Of a stretch of 64,000 nucleotides of DNA, positions 36,123 through 44,936 are shown one piece after another. This DNA is from Asaia bogorensis (GTDB taxonomy: Bacteria; Pseudomonadota; Alphaproteobacteria; Acetobacterales; Acetobacteraceae). A program made the translations under genes and the position numbers. A model generated the notes under the pieces. It had not been told where the DNA came from, searched no databases, and was given only the letters and a program-made list of their open reading frames with translations. The first letter of the stretch is position 1. Each line of letters begins with the position of its first letter. Location: assembly GCA_945868845.1 (NCBI GenBank), contig CAMBMS010000006.1:1-64000 (forward strand). The letters are read 5' to 3'.

Positions 36123-37102
36123 CAGTCCAGCACTTCCTTGTTGACGACGTTGTCGCGGATGATCTGGCCGTCCAGCACGCTGAGCATATTCCGCGCGGTT
36201 TGTTCAGCCATGGCAGCGATGGCTTCCACCGTGACGCCGGCCATGTGCGGCGCGGACAACACGTTGGGCAGGGAAAGGAGATGATTGTTTTTTGGCGTGG
36301 GTTCCATGTCAAACACATCCAGCCCAGCGCCCGCGATATGGCCCGATGTCAGGGCATCATACAGCGCCGGCTCGTCGATGATACCGCCGCGAGCGGTGTT
36401 GACTATATAGGCACCTTTCTTAACCTTGGCGAATCGAACGGCATCGAACAGCCCAATGGTGCTGGCACTTTTCGGCGCGTGAATGGTAATAAAATCGGCG
36501 CGCGCGACCGCAGCGTCGAGATCGACGACTGGCTCATGCCCGGCGCCCGAGATCATGCCCTGCGGCACGAAGGGGTCATAGACGATCGTGTGCATATCCA
36601 GCGCGGCGGCCTTGCGAGCGGTGCGCGTGCCGATACGGCCATAGCCGATAACGAGCAGCGTTTTGCCAGACAATTCCATCGGCACGGCGTTGAAGCGATC
36701 CATCCATTTACCGTCCTTCACCATGCGGTCCAGCGCGGCATGGCGTTTAGCGAGGGCGAAGATGAAGGAAATTGCCTGCTCGGCGACCGATGTCGAATTG
36801 GCGATCCCCGTGGTCATCAACGGAATTTTCCGCGCCGACAAAGGTGGAATTTCCACTGCGTCGAAGCCGACACCGATACGCGCGACGACTTGCAGAGCCG
36901 GAGAGACAGCGGCTTCCGACGCCTTGAAGGGCGTAGCCGACAACGCGATGGCATTAGCATCTGCCAGTATCGGGCGCAAATCGGACAGGGTGATGTCGAC
37001 GGGATAAACAACCATCTCGATATCATCGCGGGCGCGCAGGATATCGACGCCCTGCTTGCCGAGATTGGAGGGGACTAAAACTTTTTTTCGATTGGGGGCC
37101 AT
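36122..37102 (-). CDS. D-isomer-specific 2-hydroxyacid dehydrogenase
   Basis: This 326-residue NAD-dependent dehydrogenase shows the nucleotide-binding loop LLVIGYGRIGTRTARKAAAL, the catalytic Arg in NTARGGIIDEPAL, Glu in DVFDMEPTPKNNHLL and His in LSAPHMAGVTVEA. It resembles phosphoglycerate-dehydrogenase-type enzymes but lacks the ACT tail of SerA, so it probably acts on another 2-hydroxyacid. It sits in a minus-strand trio between an SDR gene (24 bases upstream) and the AhpD-like gene. Confidence 0.88.
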   Translation of the reverse strand: MAPNRKKVLVPSNLGKQGVDILRARDDIEMVVYPVDITLSDLRPILADANAIALSATPFKASEAAVSPALQVVARIGVGFDAVEIPPLSARKIPLMTTGIANSTSVAEQAISFIFALAKRHAALDRMVKDGKWMDRFNAVPMELSGKTLLVIGYGRIGTRTARKAAALDMHTIVYDPFVPQGMISGAGHEPVVDLDAAVARADFITIHAPKSASTIGLFDAVRFAKVKKGAYIVNTARGGIIDEPALYDALTSGHIAGAGLDVFDMEPTPKNNHLLSLPNVLSAPHMAGVTVEAIAAMAEQTARNMLSVLDGQIIRDNVVNKEVLD

Positions 37103-37126
37103 GGATTTTCTCGTTCTCGTCAGGAT

Positions 37127-37888
37127 TTAAAGTGTCTTTTGCAGGTCGGCGACATATTTGCGGTTATGCCGTGGGCTGAGCCAGACCTCATTCATCACCA
37201 GATGGCGCGGTAAGCAGGCGATGTAGCAGATCAGGTTGCCGCAATCTTCCGACTGTACCATAAGCGCGCGCATTTCCGGGCTCACCGGATTGGGCCGGCT
37301 GTCCAGGATTGGTGTCGCGACCTCGCCGGGCAAAAACACGGTGGAGCGGATGCCGTTGATGCATTCCTCCATGTTGATCGTGTGGCTCATCGCCACCACG
37401 CCATGCTTAGCGGCGCCGTAGAGCGGGCCGGAGAATCCGCCGGGATTGCGCCCGGCTATGGAAGCGGTGTGGACCAGAAGCCCATCACCTTGCGGGCGCA
37501 TGATTTCCAGTGCGGCATGCGCGACAAAGGCGGCGGCTGTCAGATTGCCGTCCAGCATCGTCTCGATGCCTTCATAGGAGATCTGGTTCCAGTGCCGCGG
37601 CGTGATATTCACTCCGGCATTGTTCACCAAGATATCCAGCCTTCCATGCGTGGCCTTGATATGTTTGGCGATACGGGCGACGTCATCCTTGCGGGTCATG
37701 TCGCCGTTCTGCACATCAGCGTTGCCACCTTTTTGCATGATGCGCGCGGCGACGCCTTCCAACAGCACGCGGCGACGCCCGCTCAGGACGACTGTCGCGC
37801 CTTCCTCCGCCAGCACGGTGGCGGCGGCCTCGCCAATGCCGGTGCCAGCACCGGTCACCCAGGCGATTTTTCCGGTTAGTTTGGTCAC
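37127..37888 (-). CDS. short-chain dehydrogenase/reductase
   Basis: This 253-residue SDR has IAWVTGAGTGIGEAAATVLA for NAD(P), ILVNNAGVNITPRHWNQ, and the catalytic Ser-Tyr-Lys in HTASIAGRNPGGFSGPLYGA then AKHG. GGAGG at about 37894-37898 lies five bases before GTG 37886-37888 (VTKLTGKIAWVTG), which I take as the start; an ATG 15 bases upstream would overlap the ribosome site. It probably oxidises or reduces the same hydroxy compound as the dehydrogenase after it. Confidence 0.86.
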   Translation of the reverse strand: MTKLTGKIAWVTGAGTGIGEAAATVLAEEGATVVLSGRRRVLLEGVAARIMQKGGNADVQNGDMTRKDDVARIAKHIKATHGRLDILVNNAGVNITPRHWNQISYEGIETMLDGNLTAAAFVAHAALEIMRPQGDGLLVHTASIAGRNPGGFSGPLYGAAKHGVVAMSHTINMEECINGIRSTVFLPGEVATPILDSRPNPVSPEMRALMVQSEDCGNLICYIACLPRHLVMNEVWLSPRHNRKYVADLQKTL

Positions 37889-37967
37889 GTCGTCCTCCAT
37901 CCCGAAACTGGGCCATGGCAATGGCAGAAATTCAGCGCGGGGTCCAACGCCCCCCTCGGCAGCGCGG

Positions 37968-40187
37968 TCAGGGAGAACGAGGGGTCCAGCGACGCAGCGA
38001 CAGGGCGTTCAGCACCACAGAGGCCGACGACAGGGCCATCGCGGCGCCGGCCAAGGTCGGGGTCAGCAGGCCAAAGGCGGCCAGCGGAATGCCGATAACG
38101 TTGTAGACAAACGCCCAGAACAACCCCTGGCGGATTTTCGCTTGCGTGCGCCGTGCGATATCGAGTGCCTGCGGCACCAGCATCGGGTCGCCGCGCATTA
38201 GGGTGATACCGGCGGCGTGCATCGCCACGTCGGTCCCGGTCGCCATCGCCATGCCGACATCGGCCGCCGCCAGCGCCGGTGCGTCGTTGACGCCATCGCC
38301 CACCATGGCCACAGGCGCCTGCTTCCGCAACGCGACGACACGCGCCGCCTTGTCCGCGGGCAGCACGTCCGCCTCTACCTGTTTCATGCCGAGTTTCGCC
38401 GCGATTGCCTGCGCGCTGGCCTGGTTGTCGCCGGTCAGCATGACGCTGCTGATACCGTCCCGGGCGAGCTGGGAGATGGCGGCGGCGGCGCTGGGTTTTA
38501 CAATATCCCCGAAGGCGAGCAGGCCGCGCACACGCCTGTTCGGCGCCACCTCCGCCAGCCAGGAAACGGTGCGCCCGGCCTTAGCCAGTTCCCCCGCGCG
38601 CGCTTCCATCCCGGCGGGATCGATGCCGTGCTGGCGCAACAGGGCGAGCTTACCCAGCAGCAGGGTCCGGCCGGCGACATTGGCCTGCATACCATGGCCG
38701 GGAATGGCGTACACTAGGCTGGCAACAGGCGGTTGCAGGCCGCGCGCGTTGGCTGCTTGCAACACGGCGCGCGCCAGCAGGTGCTCGCTGCCCGCCTGCA
38801 CGGCGGCGGCGTCGGCCAGCAGATCGTCCTCGTTACCGTCCAGCGCCACCATGGCGGTGATCTCCGGCCGACCCATGGTCAAGGTGCCGGTCTTGTCGAA
38901 CACCACGAGGCGCACGGCATGGGCGCGTTCCAGCACGTCGGGGTCCTTGATCAGGATGCCGTGCCGCGCGGCGATGCCGGTACCGGCGAGGATGGCGGTG
39001 GGGGTGGCAAGGCCGAGCGCGCAGGGGCAGGCAATGACCAGCACGGCCACGGCGCGGAGGATGGCGGATTCTGTCGGCATGCCGCTCAGCAGCCAGCCGA
39101 CCAAAGTGAGCTGGGCGATCAGCAGGACGACTGGCACGAAGACCGCCGAGACACGGTCCACCAGTCGTTGGATGTCCGACTTGGCGCCTTGCGCGTCCTC
39201 GATCAGACGAACTATACGCGACAACACGGTCTCCGCCCCAATGGCGGTGGTCTCGACGCGCAGCAGGCCGGAGCCGTTGATAGCACCACCGGTTACGCGG
39301 TCGCCTGAACCTTTGGAAACCGGCAGGTTTTCGCCAGTGATATGAGCTTCGTCGACCTCGCTGTTGCCCTCGATGACGCGACCATCCACGGGGATGCGTT
39401 CGCCGGGGCGAATGATGGCGATGTCGCCCACCACCACGCGTTCCAGCTTGATTTCCACTTCGCTGCTGGCGCGGAAAACATGGGCGGTGGCGGGCCGGAG
39501 TTTTGTCAGCGCGCGAACGGCGGCGATGGCGCGGTGCCGCGCGCCGGTTTCTAGCGCCTTGCCCAGGCGTACCAAGGCGATGACGACGGCGGCGGCTTCG
39601 AAATAAAGTTCGCCGCCGGCCGCCATTTCATAAAGACTGAGGCCGAAGGCGGCGGAAGTGCCCAACGCGACCAGAAGATCCATATTGCCGGCCCTGGCGC
39701 GGACGGCGCGGAAGCTGGCGGCATAGAAGCGGGCTCCGAAATAGAATTGCACCAGGCTGGCGAGGAGAAGCTGCACCCAGCCGGGCAGTATCAGTTGGAT
39801 ATCAAACGCCATGAAGCCCATCGGCAGCGCCAGAATGGCGGCGAGACCAAGGGCGATGAGAGCCTCGACCATGTCGCGCCGGTCGCGCGTATTGGCGTTG
39901 TCCGTGCCGGCGGCGGTATCGGGGCGGAAGGCGTGAGCGTCGTAGCCGGCGGCGCGCACGGCATTGGCCAGGCTATCAGCGGTCACACCTTGCGTGGCGT
40001 GAATGCTGGCGCGCTCGGTGGCCAGGTTAACCTCGGCGCGTTGCACGCCTGGAACGCGGGACAGCACTTTTTCTACTCGCGCGACACAGCTGGCACAGGT
40101 CATGCCCGCGATGTCGAGCGTGATGTCCCAGGTATCCGCCGTGGCGGCGGGCGGCTTGACGGCTTGGTTCATTCGCAGGCTTCGCAT
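37968..40187 (-). CDS. copA: copper-translocating P1B-type ATPase
   Basis: This 739-residue ATPase has one N-terminal metal domain ([20 protein letters not shown]), the actuator motif [13 protein letters not shown], the metal-channel CPC in [16 protein letters not shown], the phosphorylation site [14 protein letters not shown], an [13 protein letters not shown] nucleotide region (HP locus) and the hinge [13 protein letters not shown]. These fit Cu(I)-exporting CopA. The start may be ATG 40170-40172 (MNQAVKP) rather than 40187. It is divergent from copZ with about 80 bases between them, where a copper regulator site is expected. Confidence 0.93.
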   Translation of the reverse strand: MRSLRMNQAVKPPAATADTWDITLDIAGMTCASCVARVEKVLSRVPGVQRAEVNLATERASIHATQGVTADSLANAVRAAGYDAHAFRPDTAAGTDNANTRDRRDMVEALIALGLAAILALPMGFMAFDIQLILPGWVQLLLASLVQFYFGARFYAASFRAVRARAGNMDLLVALGTSAAFGLSLYEMAAGGELYFEAAAVVIALVRLGKALETGARHRAIAAVRALTKLRPATAHVFRASSEVEIKLERVVVGDIAIIRPGERIPVDGRVIEGNSEVDEAHITGENLPVSKGSGDRVTGGAINGSGLLRVETTAIGAETVLSRIVRLIEDAQGAKSDIQRLVDRVSAVFVPVVLLIAQLTLVGWLLSGMPTESAILRAVAVLVIACPCALGLATPTAILAGTGIAARHGILIKDPDVLERAHAVRLVVFDKTGTLTMGRPEITAMVALDGNEDDLLADAAAVQAGSEHLLARAVLQAANARGLQPPVASLVYAIPGHGMQANVAGRTLLLGKLALLRQHGIDPAGMEARAGELAKAGRTVSWLAEVAPNRRVRGLLAFGDIVKPSAAAAISQLARDGISSVMLTGDNQASAQAIAAKLGMKQVEADVLPADKAARVVALRKQAPVAMVGDGVNDAPALAAADVGMAMATGTDVAMHAAGITLMRGDPMLVPQALDIARRTQAKIRQGLFWAFVYNVIGIPLAAFGLLTPTLAGAAMALSSASVVLNALSLRRWTPRSP

Positions 40188-40270
40188 TCATGGTATTCTG
40201 GCCCGGCCATGACGCGAATCAAGACGTCGCGATGGGGCGGTGCTAGGTTTTCCTCGCAAGGAGAATGGCG

Positions 40271-40480
40271 ATGCAAGTATTCCGAGTGCCCGACATGACC
40301 TGCGGTGGCTGCGTGCAGGCGATCACCAAGGCGGTCAGGGCAGCAGACCCTGCGGCGGCGATCGCCGCCGATGTGCCGACGCAGCTGGTGCGTATCGAGA
40401 GCGCGCGACCGGCGCCCGAGCTGGTCGCGGCCATCGAAGCGGCAGGGTTCACGCCGGAGTTGCTCACCACCCACGTCTGA
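40271..40480 (+). CDS. copZ: heavy-metal-associated domain copper chaperone
   Basis: This 69-residue protein is a stand-alone HMA domain with MQVFRVPDMTCGGCVQAITK; the two cysteines bind Cu(I) for delivery to CopA. AAGGAG at 40258-40263 is seven bases before ATG 40271 and only one base before ATG 40265, so the later start is right. It faces away from copA, and its stop lies four bases from the stop of the convergent Rap1a-like gene. Confidence 0.9.
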   Translation: MQVFRVPDMTCGGCVQAITKAVRAADPAAAIAADVPTQLVRIESARPAPELVAAIEAAGFTPELLTTHV

Positions 40481-40484
40481 CGGT

Positions 40485-40940
40485 TCAGCGAGCTGGCGCG
40501 GGCGTTGCCGGCGCGCCGACCGCAGGCCGCGGCGTGGTGGAGCATGGGAAGCGTTGGGTCAGGAATTTCATCAGGGTGGCGAAGGGCGCGCCGTTCTTCT
40601 CGCCCGGCCTAGCGTCGGTCCAGCGAACGAATTCCGTCAAGGTGGTGCGGCGCGTGGGGTCGCCGGTGATGCAGAAGGCCCGTGTGGCCCCCGCCCCGGC
40701 GGCACGAACGCGTTCAAGCTCCGCGCTGACGACGCCTTGGGCGAAGCCGTGACAGAAATTTTCCTTGGCGGCATAATGTAAATCGGAAGGCTTGGCGGCG
40801 CAGAGCGCGGCGAGCTCGCCTGCATTGCGTACTTCGATAACAAACTCTCGCCCTTCCCGGCTCACTTGGGCACGCGCGGGCGCGGGGAATGCCAGATCAG
40901 CCATCAGAACGGCGGCGAGGGTCAAACGGAACAGCTGCAT
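40485..40940 (-). CDS. secreted Rap1a/Tai-like protein
   Basis: This 151-residue protein begins with a signal peptide (MQLFRLTLAAVLMADLAFPA then PARAQ, cleavage after ARA). The mature part contains AGELAALCAAKPSDLHYAAK, FCHGFAQGVV and TRAFCITGDPT, the cysteine pattern of the Rap1a/Tai immunity-like family. The tail is proline/alanine-rich. Known Rap1a neutralises a T6SS amidase, but no effector or T6SS gene is near, so here it may have another periplasmic role. Confidence 0.72.
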   Translation of the reverse strand: MQLFRLTLAAVLMADLAFPAPARAQVSREGREFVIEVRNAGELAALCAAKPSDLHYAAKENFCHGFAQGVVSAELERVRAAGAGATRAFCITGDPTRRTTLTEFVRWTDARPGEKNGAPFATLMKFLTQRFPCSTTPRPAVGAPATPAPAR

Positions 40941-41012
40941 AGAGGTCGTTCTCCGTAGTGGGGCGAGCCGCGAGCCGGCGCTGGTCAGTAAGTCGTCGGC
41001 TGGACCAAAAAC

Positions 41013-41598
41013 TCAACCCCACCATTTCCGCCATCCGGGGGCCGGCAGATCGCAGGCCGGGCAGTCATCGCTGCAATGGCCCCATTCGTGCAGATGGGTG
41101 CGATCACCGAGATAACAGGAACGTGATTCGGTACGGATCAGTTCGACCAGCGCATCGCCACCCAGATAGTGTGCCAGCGCCCAAGTGGCCGGCCTATCGT
41201 ACCTCATCAACTGGGTTTCCAGCACGAAGCAACGGGCCATGCCGGTAGACGAGGGCGTCGGCGCAGGTGAGAAACAACAAATTGCGGCCTGAGGCGAAGA
41301 TATTTGGCAGGCCAGCCCGCTCGCATGGTGATCTCGGCTTGCGAGGTGGCGTCGAACTGCCCAGTTGGGCGATGGTAGCTGTCAGATCAACCATGTGGTC
41401 GGCGCCGAGTTTTTCGCTCCAGCTGTTCAGCCGCGCGACGTCCTGGCGCAGCGGTTCGTGGCAACCAAGTTCCACCGCATGGCGCTGGCCATAGGCAAAC
41501 CCGATCGTCTTCACCCGAGCAAAGCAGACCAGCGCCCAGGCGAGGCACGTCCCGGCATCCTGGCTGCCGGAGAACAGCACCAAGGCGGTTTGATCCAT
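41013..41598 (-). pseudogene. queC: 7-cyano-7-deazaguanine synthase, internal deletion
   Basis: The N-terminal part reads MDQTALVLFSGSQDAGTCLA and TIGFAYGQRHAVELGCHEPL, then PNIFASGRNLLFLTCADALV. A second frame gives PATWALAHYLGGDALVELIR, SCYLGDRTHLHEWGH and DDCPACDLPAPGWRKWWG. The middle segment of QueC is missing, the two parts are out of frame, and the P-loop normally SGGxDS reads SGSQDAG. QueC makes preQ0 for queuosine; this copy cannot work. The zinc cysteines near the C-terminus are also depleted. Confidence 0.85.
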
Positions 41599-41647
41599 TA
41601 TCTTGCACCCTCTTCGCTTTGGTGCGGTGAGTGCCTATTCTCTTCTC

Positions 41648-42472
41648 ATGGATCTCGATTTTTCCGAAGACGAAATTCGCCGCTATTCCCGCCATATCCT
41701 GTTGCAGGATGTCGGCGGCATTGGCCAAGCGAAGCTGAAAGCTGCGAAGGTGCTGCTGGTGGGGGCGGGCGGGCTTGGGTCGCCGCTGGTGCTCTATCTG
41801 GCCGCCGCCGGGATAGGTCGGATCGGGATCGTCGATCACGACACCCTGGAACTGTCCAATTTGCAGCGCCAGATCGCGCATACCACGGCGCGGATCGGGC
41901 AATCGAAAGCTATTTCGGCGGCGGAAACCGCGCTGGCGATCAATCCAGAAATACGGATTGATGCCCATGTCACGCGGCTCAGCGCGGAAAACGTGGCGGC
42001 GCTGATCTCCGAGTACGATCTGGTGTGCGACGGGACGGATAATTTTGCCACCCGCTTCCTGATCGCCGATGCCTGCGTCCTGGGGCGCAAAACACTTGTC
42101 TCCGCCGCTGTGCTCCGATTCGAGGGCCAGCTATCGGTGTTCAAGCCGCATGCGCATGCGGGAGGGCCATGTTACCGCTGTCTTTATCCGGCACCACCGC
42201 CGCCAGGTCTGATACCGTCCTGTTCGGAGGCCGGCGTGCTGGGCGCCGTGACCGGGGTGATGGGCACCTTACAGGCGACCGAGGTGCTGAAGGAAATTCT
42301 CAGCGCCGGCGATTCCCTGTCGGGCCGGTTGCTGGTCTGGGATGCGCTGGCCAGCCGGTTTCGTACCATCCGACTGCGCAAGGATCCGCAATGCGCCCTG
42401 TGTGGAACGGCGCCGACGATTCGCGACCTTTCAGCGCATGGGGATGTTCCGGATCCGGTCTGTGCGGTCTGA
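41648..42472 (+). CDS. moeB: MoeB/ThiF-family sulfur-carrier adenylyltransferase
   Basis: This 274-residue protein shows YSRHILLQDVGGIGQAKLKA, the ATP loop VLLVGAGGLGSPLVLYLAAA, IVDHDTLELSNLQRQIAHT, zinc cysteines in PCYRCLYP and CALCG, and the active Cys region IPSCSEAGVLGAVTG. It adenylates the C-terminus of MoaD or ThiS-type carriers for molybdopterin, thiamine or related sulfur transfer. ATG 41648 (MDLDFSEDE) is the natural start. It overlaps the next gene, so it belongs to a small sulfur-related unit. Confidence 0.88.
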   Translation: MDLDFSEDEIRRYSRHILLQDVGGIGQAKLKAAKVLLVGAGGLGSPLVLYLAAAGIGRIGIVDHDTLELSNLQRQIAHTTARIGQSKAISAAETALAINPEIRIDAHVTRLSAENVAALISEYDLVCDGTDNFATRFLIADACVLGRKTLVSAAVLRFEGQLSVFKPHAHAGGPCYRCLYPAPPPPGLIPSCSEAGVLGAVTGVMGTLQATEVLKEILSAGDSLSGRLLVWDALASRFRTIRLRKDPQCALCGTAPTIRDLSAHGDVPDPVCAV

Positions 42473-42848
42473 GGCGCTTCATCTGGGTATTCTGCTGATC
42501 TCCGGCAATCATGCCCGGGCGCATTATGCCTTTGTCCTCGCCACCGGGGCGGCGGCGCTAGGGCGGAGGGTAACTTTGTTCGCCACCAATGACGGCTGCC
42601 ATGCGCTGCTGGCGGATTGGTCGGGGCTGGCGGATTCGGGGCGCGACGCGGTGCTGGTGGGGCGCGGCGTGGCGGGATTGGCGACGTTGCGCGACGCGGC
42701 GCGGGAGCTGGATTTACGTATGATCGCCTGCGAAGCTGGCCTGCGCGGCGAGGGACTGGAACATGCGGCGCTGTTCCCCGGCGTCGAAATCGCCGGTGTG
42801 GCGACATTTCTAGCGGCCGTCGGGGGCGGGCAATTTCTTTCGCTGTAA
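42438..42848 (+). CDS. DsrE-family sulfur-relay-like protein
   Basis: This protein of up to 136 residues has the DsrE/DsrF-like fold pattern: HLGILLISGNHARAHYAFVL, ALGRRVTLFATNDGCHALLA, RMIACEAGLRGEGLEHAALF and a final VEIAGVATFLAAVGGGQFLS. A cysteine at CEAG could be the sulfur site. The start is uncertain: ATG 42438, ATG 42444 or GTG 42462; all overlap moeB. The overlap suggests that it works with the MoeB-like enzyme in sulfur transfer. Confidence 0.75.
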   Translation: MGMFRIRSVRSEALHLGILLISGNHARAHYAFVLATGAAALGRRVTLFATNDGCHALLADWSGLADSGRDAVLVGRGVAGLATLRDAARELDLRMIACEAGLRGEGLEHAALFPGVEIAGVATFLAAVGGGQFLSL

Positions 42849-42850
42849 GC

Positions 42851-43642
42851 ATGTTCTGGACCCGATTCGCCTGTGATTGGCACAAGAGCAGGATGTTCGG
42901 GTCGCTGGTGCGCGTGGTAATGATGGGGGTGATGCTGGCCAGCGAGCCGGTAGGTGCGCAAACAGGCGCATTGCCCATTCCGCCACCCGCGCCGCCGCGG
43001 CGGCCCGATACGGTTCAGGCGGCCCCGACGCGCCCGGCATCGCCACCGCGCACCCCCCCCGCGCACGTCGGTTCCAACCGGCCGGCCTCCCCCGTGGTGA
43101 CGGCCCCGCCGCGCGACAATGCACAACGGCCTGCCCAGACGGCGCGCCCCGCCGTCCCCGTCCCGCCGCCGGAGGTACCCGCCCCGGTGGAGCCGGTGCT
43201 CGAACCCGGCAAGGGCAGCGTGACCAATCTGCCGATCCCGCGCTTTGCCGCATTGAAGACCGACGAGGTCAATCTGCGTACCGGGCCAGGCCAGCGCTAT
43301 CCTGTGGACTGGGTCTACAAGCGGCGCGATCTGCCAGTGCAGATCGAGCGGGAATTCGATGTCTGGCGGCTGGTGCGCGATCCTGAGGGCGTGAAGGGTT
43401 GGGTGCATCAAGCCACGTTGACGGGACGGCGGACCTTCTTCGTCCTGGGGGAGGAACGCGCGATGCGTCGGCAGGCCTCCGACGACGCGGGGGTGGTGGC
43501 GCGGCTAAGGCCCGGGGTGGTAGGTTTGCTGAAGCGATGCGAGGTGGACGCGGCGTGGTGCCAAGTGCAGGTAGGAGAACATAAAGGCTGGATGAAACGC
43601 TCTGAGCTTTGGGGCGTCCTGGGTCGTGAAGCCGTGAACTGA
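42851..43642 (+). CDS. secreted SH3-domain protein with proline-rich linker
   Basis: This 263-residue protein has an N-terminal signal peptide (FGSLVRVVMMGVMLASEPVG then AQ), a 90-residue Pro/Ala-rich linker, and two bacterial SH3-type modules: KTDEVNLRTGPGQRYPVDWV to GWVHQATLTG, and ERAMRRQASDDAGVVARLRP to GWMKRSELWGV. Such proteins sit in the periplasm and may bind peptidoglycan. The start could be ATG 42893 instead, which lies right at the signal peptide. It begins two bases after the DsrE-like gene. Confidence 0.8.
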   Translation: MFWTRFACDWHKSRMFGSLVRVVMMGVMLASEPVGAQTGALPIPPPAPPRRPDTVQAAPTRPASPPRTPPAHVGSNRPASPVVTAPPRDNAQRPAQTARPAVPVPPPEVPAPVEPVLEPGKGSVTNLPIPRFAALKTDEVNLRTGPGQRYPVDWVYKRRDLPVQIEREFDVWRLVRDPEGVKGWVHQATLTGRRTFFVLGEERAMRRQASDDAGVVARLRPGVVGLLKRCEVDAAWCQVQVGEHKGWMKRSELWGVLGREAVN

Positions 43643-43681
43643 ACGGTTGGAAAATCGCGATTGAAACGCTAGGCTACGCGC

Positions 43682-44005
43682 ATGGAAAAGTCAGCGAACA
43701 AAGACGTTCTCCGTGCCTCCCATGACCTGGGCGGCGTGTCGAAATTCATGTGCGAGCCCGTGGACATCGAACCGCATGCCTTCACCGATTTCGACCGAGA
43801 GGTGGATGCGATCCGCCAGATCCTCGACATGAAGAAGGTGATGAGCGTGGACGAGCTGCGCCGCGGGATCGAGGCGATTCCGGAAGCTGAATATCATCAG
43901 CTATCCTATTACCAGCGCTGGATCCGTTCTATTACTGATAACCTCCTGACGCGGGGCGTGATTACCGAAGCCGAATTGCGCGTGGCCTTGGAGGCGGGGC
44001 GGTGA
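43682..44005 (+). CDS. nitrile hydratase beta N-terminal half / thiocyanate hydrolase beta-like subunit
   Basis: This 107-residue protein aligns by eye with the N-terminal half of nitrile hydratase beta: ASHDLGGVSKFM, FTDFDREVDAIRQILDMKK, IEAIPEAEYHQLSYYQRWIR and NLLTRGVITEAEL. In thiocyanate hydrolase and toyocamycin nitrile hydratase this half is a separate subunit. It overlaps the next gene by four bases, and the three genes form one coupled unit in the same order as scnB-scnA-scnC. Confidence 0.85.
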   Translation: MEKSANKDVLRASHDLGGVSKFMCEPVDIEPHAFTDFDREVDAIRQILDMKKVMSVDELRRGIEAIPEAEYHQLSYYQRWIRSITDNLLTRGVITEAELRVALEAGR

Positions 44006-44283
44006 CTTTCTCGTCGGGCCAGAAAGTGCGGGTAAGACTGGATTGGCCTGAGACGCGCGGGCCGTGCCATATCCGTACACCGCATTATCTGCGCGGGGAA
44101 CCGGGCGTGGTGGTGCGCCATCTTGGCGATTACCCGAATCCCGAGGATCTCGCCTTCGCGCGCCCAGCGGAGATGCGCCCGCTCTATCACGTCGCGTTCG
44201 ATCAGACCGCTGTCTGGCGCAGCGGGCGCGCGGGTGACGAACTGCTGGTGGAAATCTACGAACATTGGCTGGAACCGTTATGA
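44002..44283 (+). CDS. nitrile hydratase beta C-terminal half / thiocyanate hydrolase alpha-like subunit
   Basis: This 93-residue protein matches the C-terminal SH3-like half of nitrile hydratase beta: FSSGQKVRVRLDWPETRGPC, IRTPHYLRGEPGVVVRHLG and LYHVAFDQTAVW, ending LLVEIYEHWLEPL. In ordinary nitrile hydratases this is fused to the preceding domain. Its start overlaps the upstream stop and its stop overlaps the alpha-type gene (ATGA at both joints), so equal expression is likely. Confidence 0.86.
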   Translation: MTFSSGQKVRVRLDWPETRGPCHIRTPHYLRGEPGVVVRHLGDYPNPEDLAFARPAEMRPLYHVAFDQTAVWRSGRAGDELLVEIYEHWLEPL

Positions 44284-44879
44284 GCATCCTAGACACCGCC
44301 CTGCTGGAGACCGACACCGATCGCCTGCTGGCGGCCGTCCGCGTCCTGCTGACCAGCAAGGGGATTCTTTCGCCCGAGGAAATCGCCGAACGGATTGCCG
44401 TAACCGATAAAGGCTCGCCTGCGCAGGGGGCACGCATGGTAGCCTTAGCCTGGACCGATCCGGCCTATCGCGCGCGCCTGCTGGCGGATGGGACGGCGGC
44501 GGCAGAGGAAATAGGCATCATGATGCGCGGCATGCCGCCTCTGGGCGTGCTGCAGAATACCGCGTCCGTGCACAACCTCGTCGTTTGCACGCTTTGTTCC
44601 TGCTATCCGCGCGCGGTCCTGGGCTATCCGCCCTTCTGGTTCAAATCCGCAGCCTATCGCGCCCGCGCGGTGCGCGATCCACGCGGGCTTATTGGTGAAT
44701 GGGGCACACAGCTGGCGGACGGTGTCAAAGTGCGGGTGGTGGATTCGACCGCCGATTACCGCTGGATGGTGTTGCCTATGCGTCCCGCCGGAACGGAGGG
44801 CTGGAGCGCCAGGCAACTGGCCGCGATCGTGCGCGAGGGCGATATGATCGGGGTAACAATACCCGCCGTGCCGGGCTGA
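44280..44879 (+). CDS. nitrile hydratase alpha / thiocyanate hydrolase gamma-like catalytic subunit
   Basis: This 199-residue protein carries the metal-binding claw HNLVVCTLCSCYPRAVLGYP, with Cys103, Cys106 and Cys108. The Thr between the first two is the pattern of cobalt-type enzymes. It also has the conserved YPPFWFKSAAYRARAVRDPR block. It binds Co(III), with two cysteines normally oxidised to sulfinic/sulfenic acids, and hydrates a nitrile or thiocyanate. No activator/chaperone gene follows; the next 800 bases are decayed. Substrate unknown. Confidence 0.88.
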   Translation: MSILDTALLETDTDRLLAAVRVLLTSKGILSPEEIAERIAVTDKGSPAQGARMVALAWTDPAYRARLLADGTAAAEEIGIMMRGMPPLGVLQNTASVHNLVVCTLCSCYPRAVLGYPPFWFKSAAYRARAVRDPRGLIGEWGTQLADGVKVRVVDSTADYRWMVLPMRPAGTEGWSARQLAAIVREGDMIGVTIPAVPG

Positions 44880-44936
44880 GCGATTCGGCGCCGGCGCGAT
44901 GACCCTCGCCGAGCGGAACGGGACCAGCGTCTTTTT

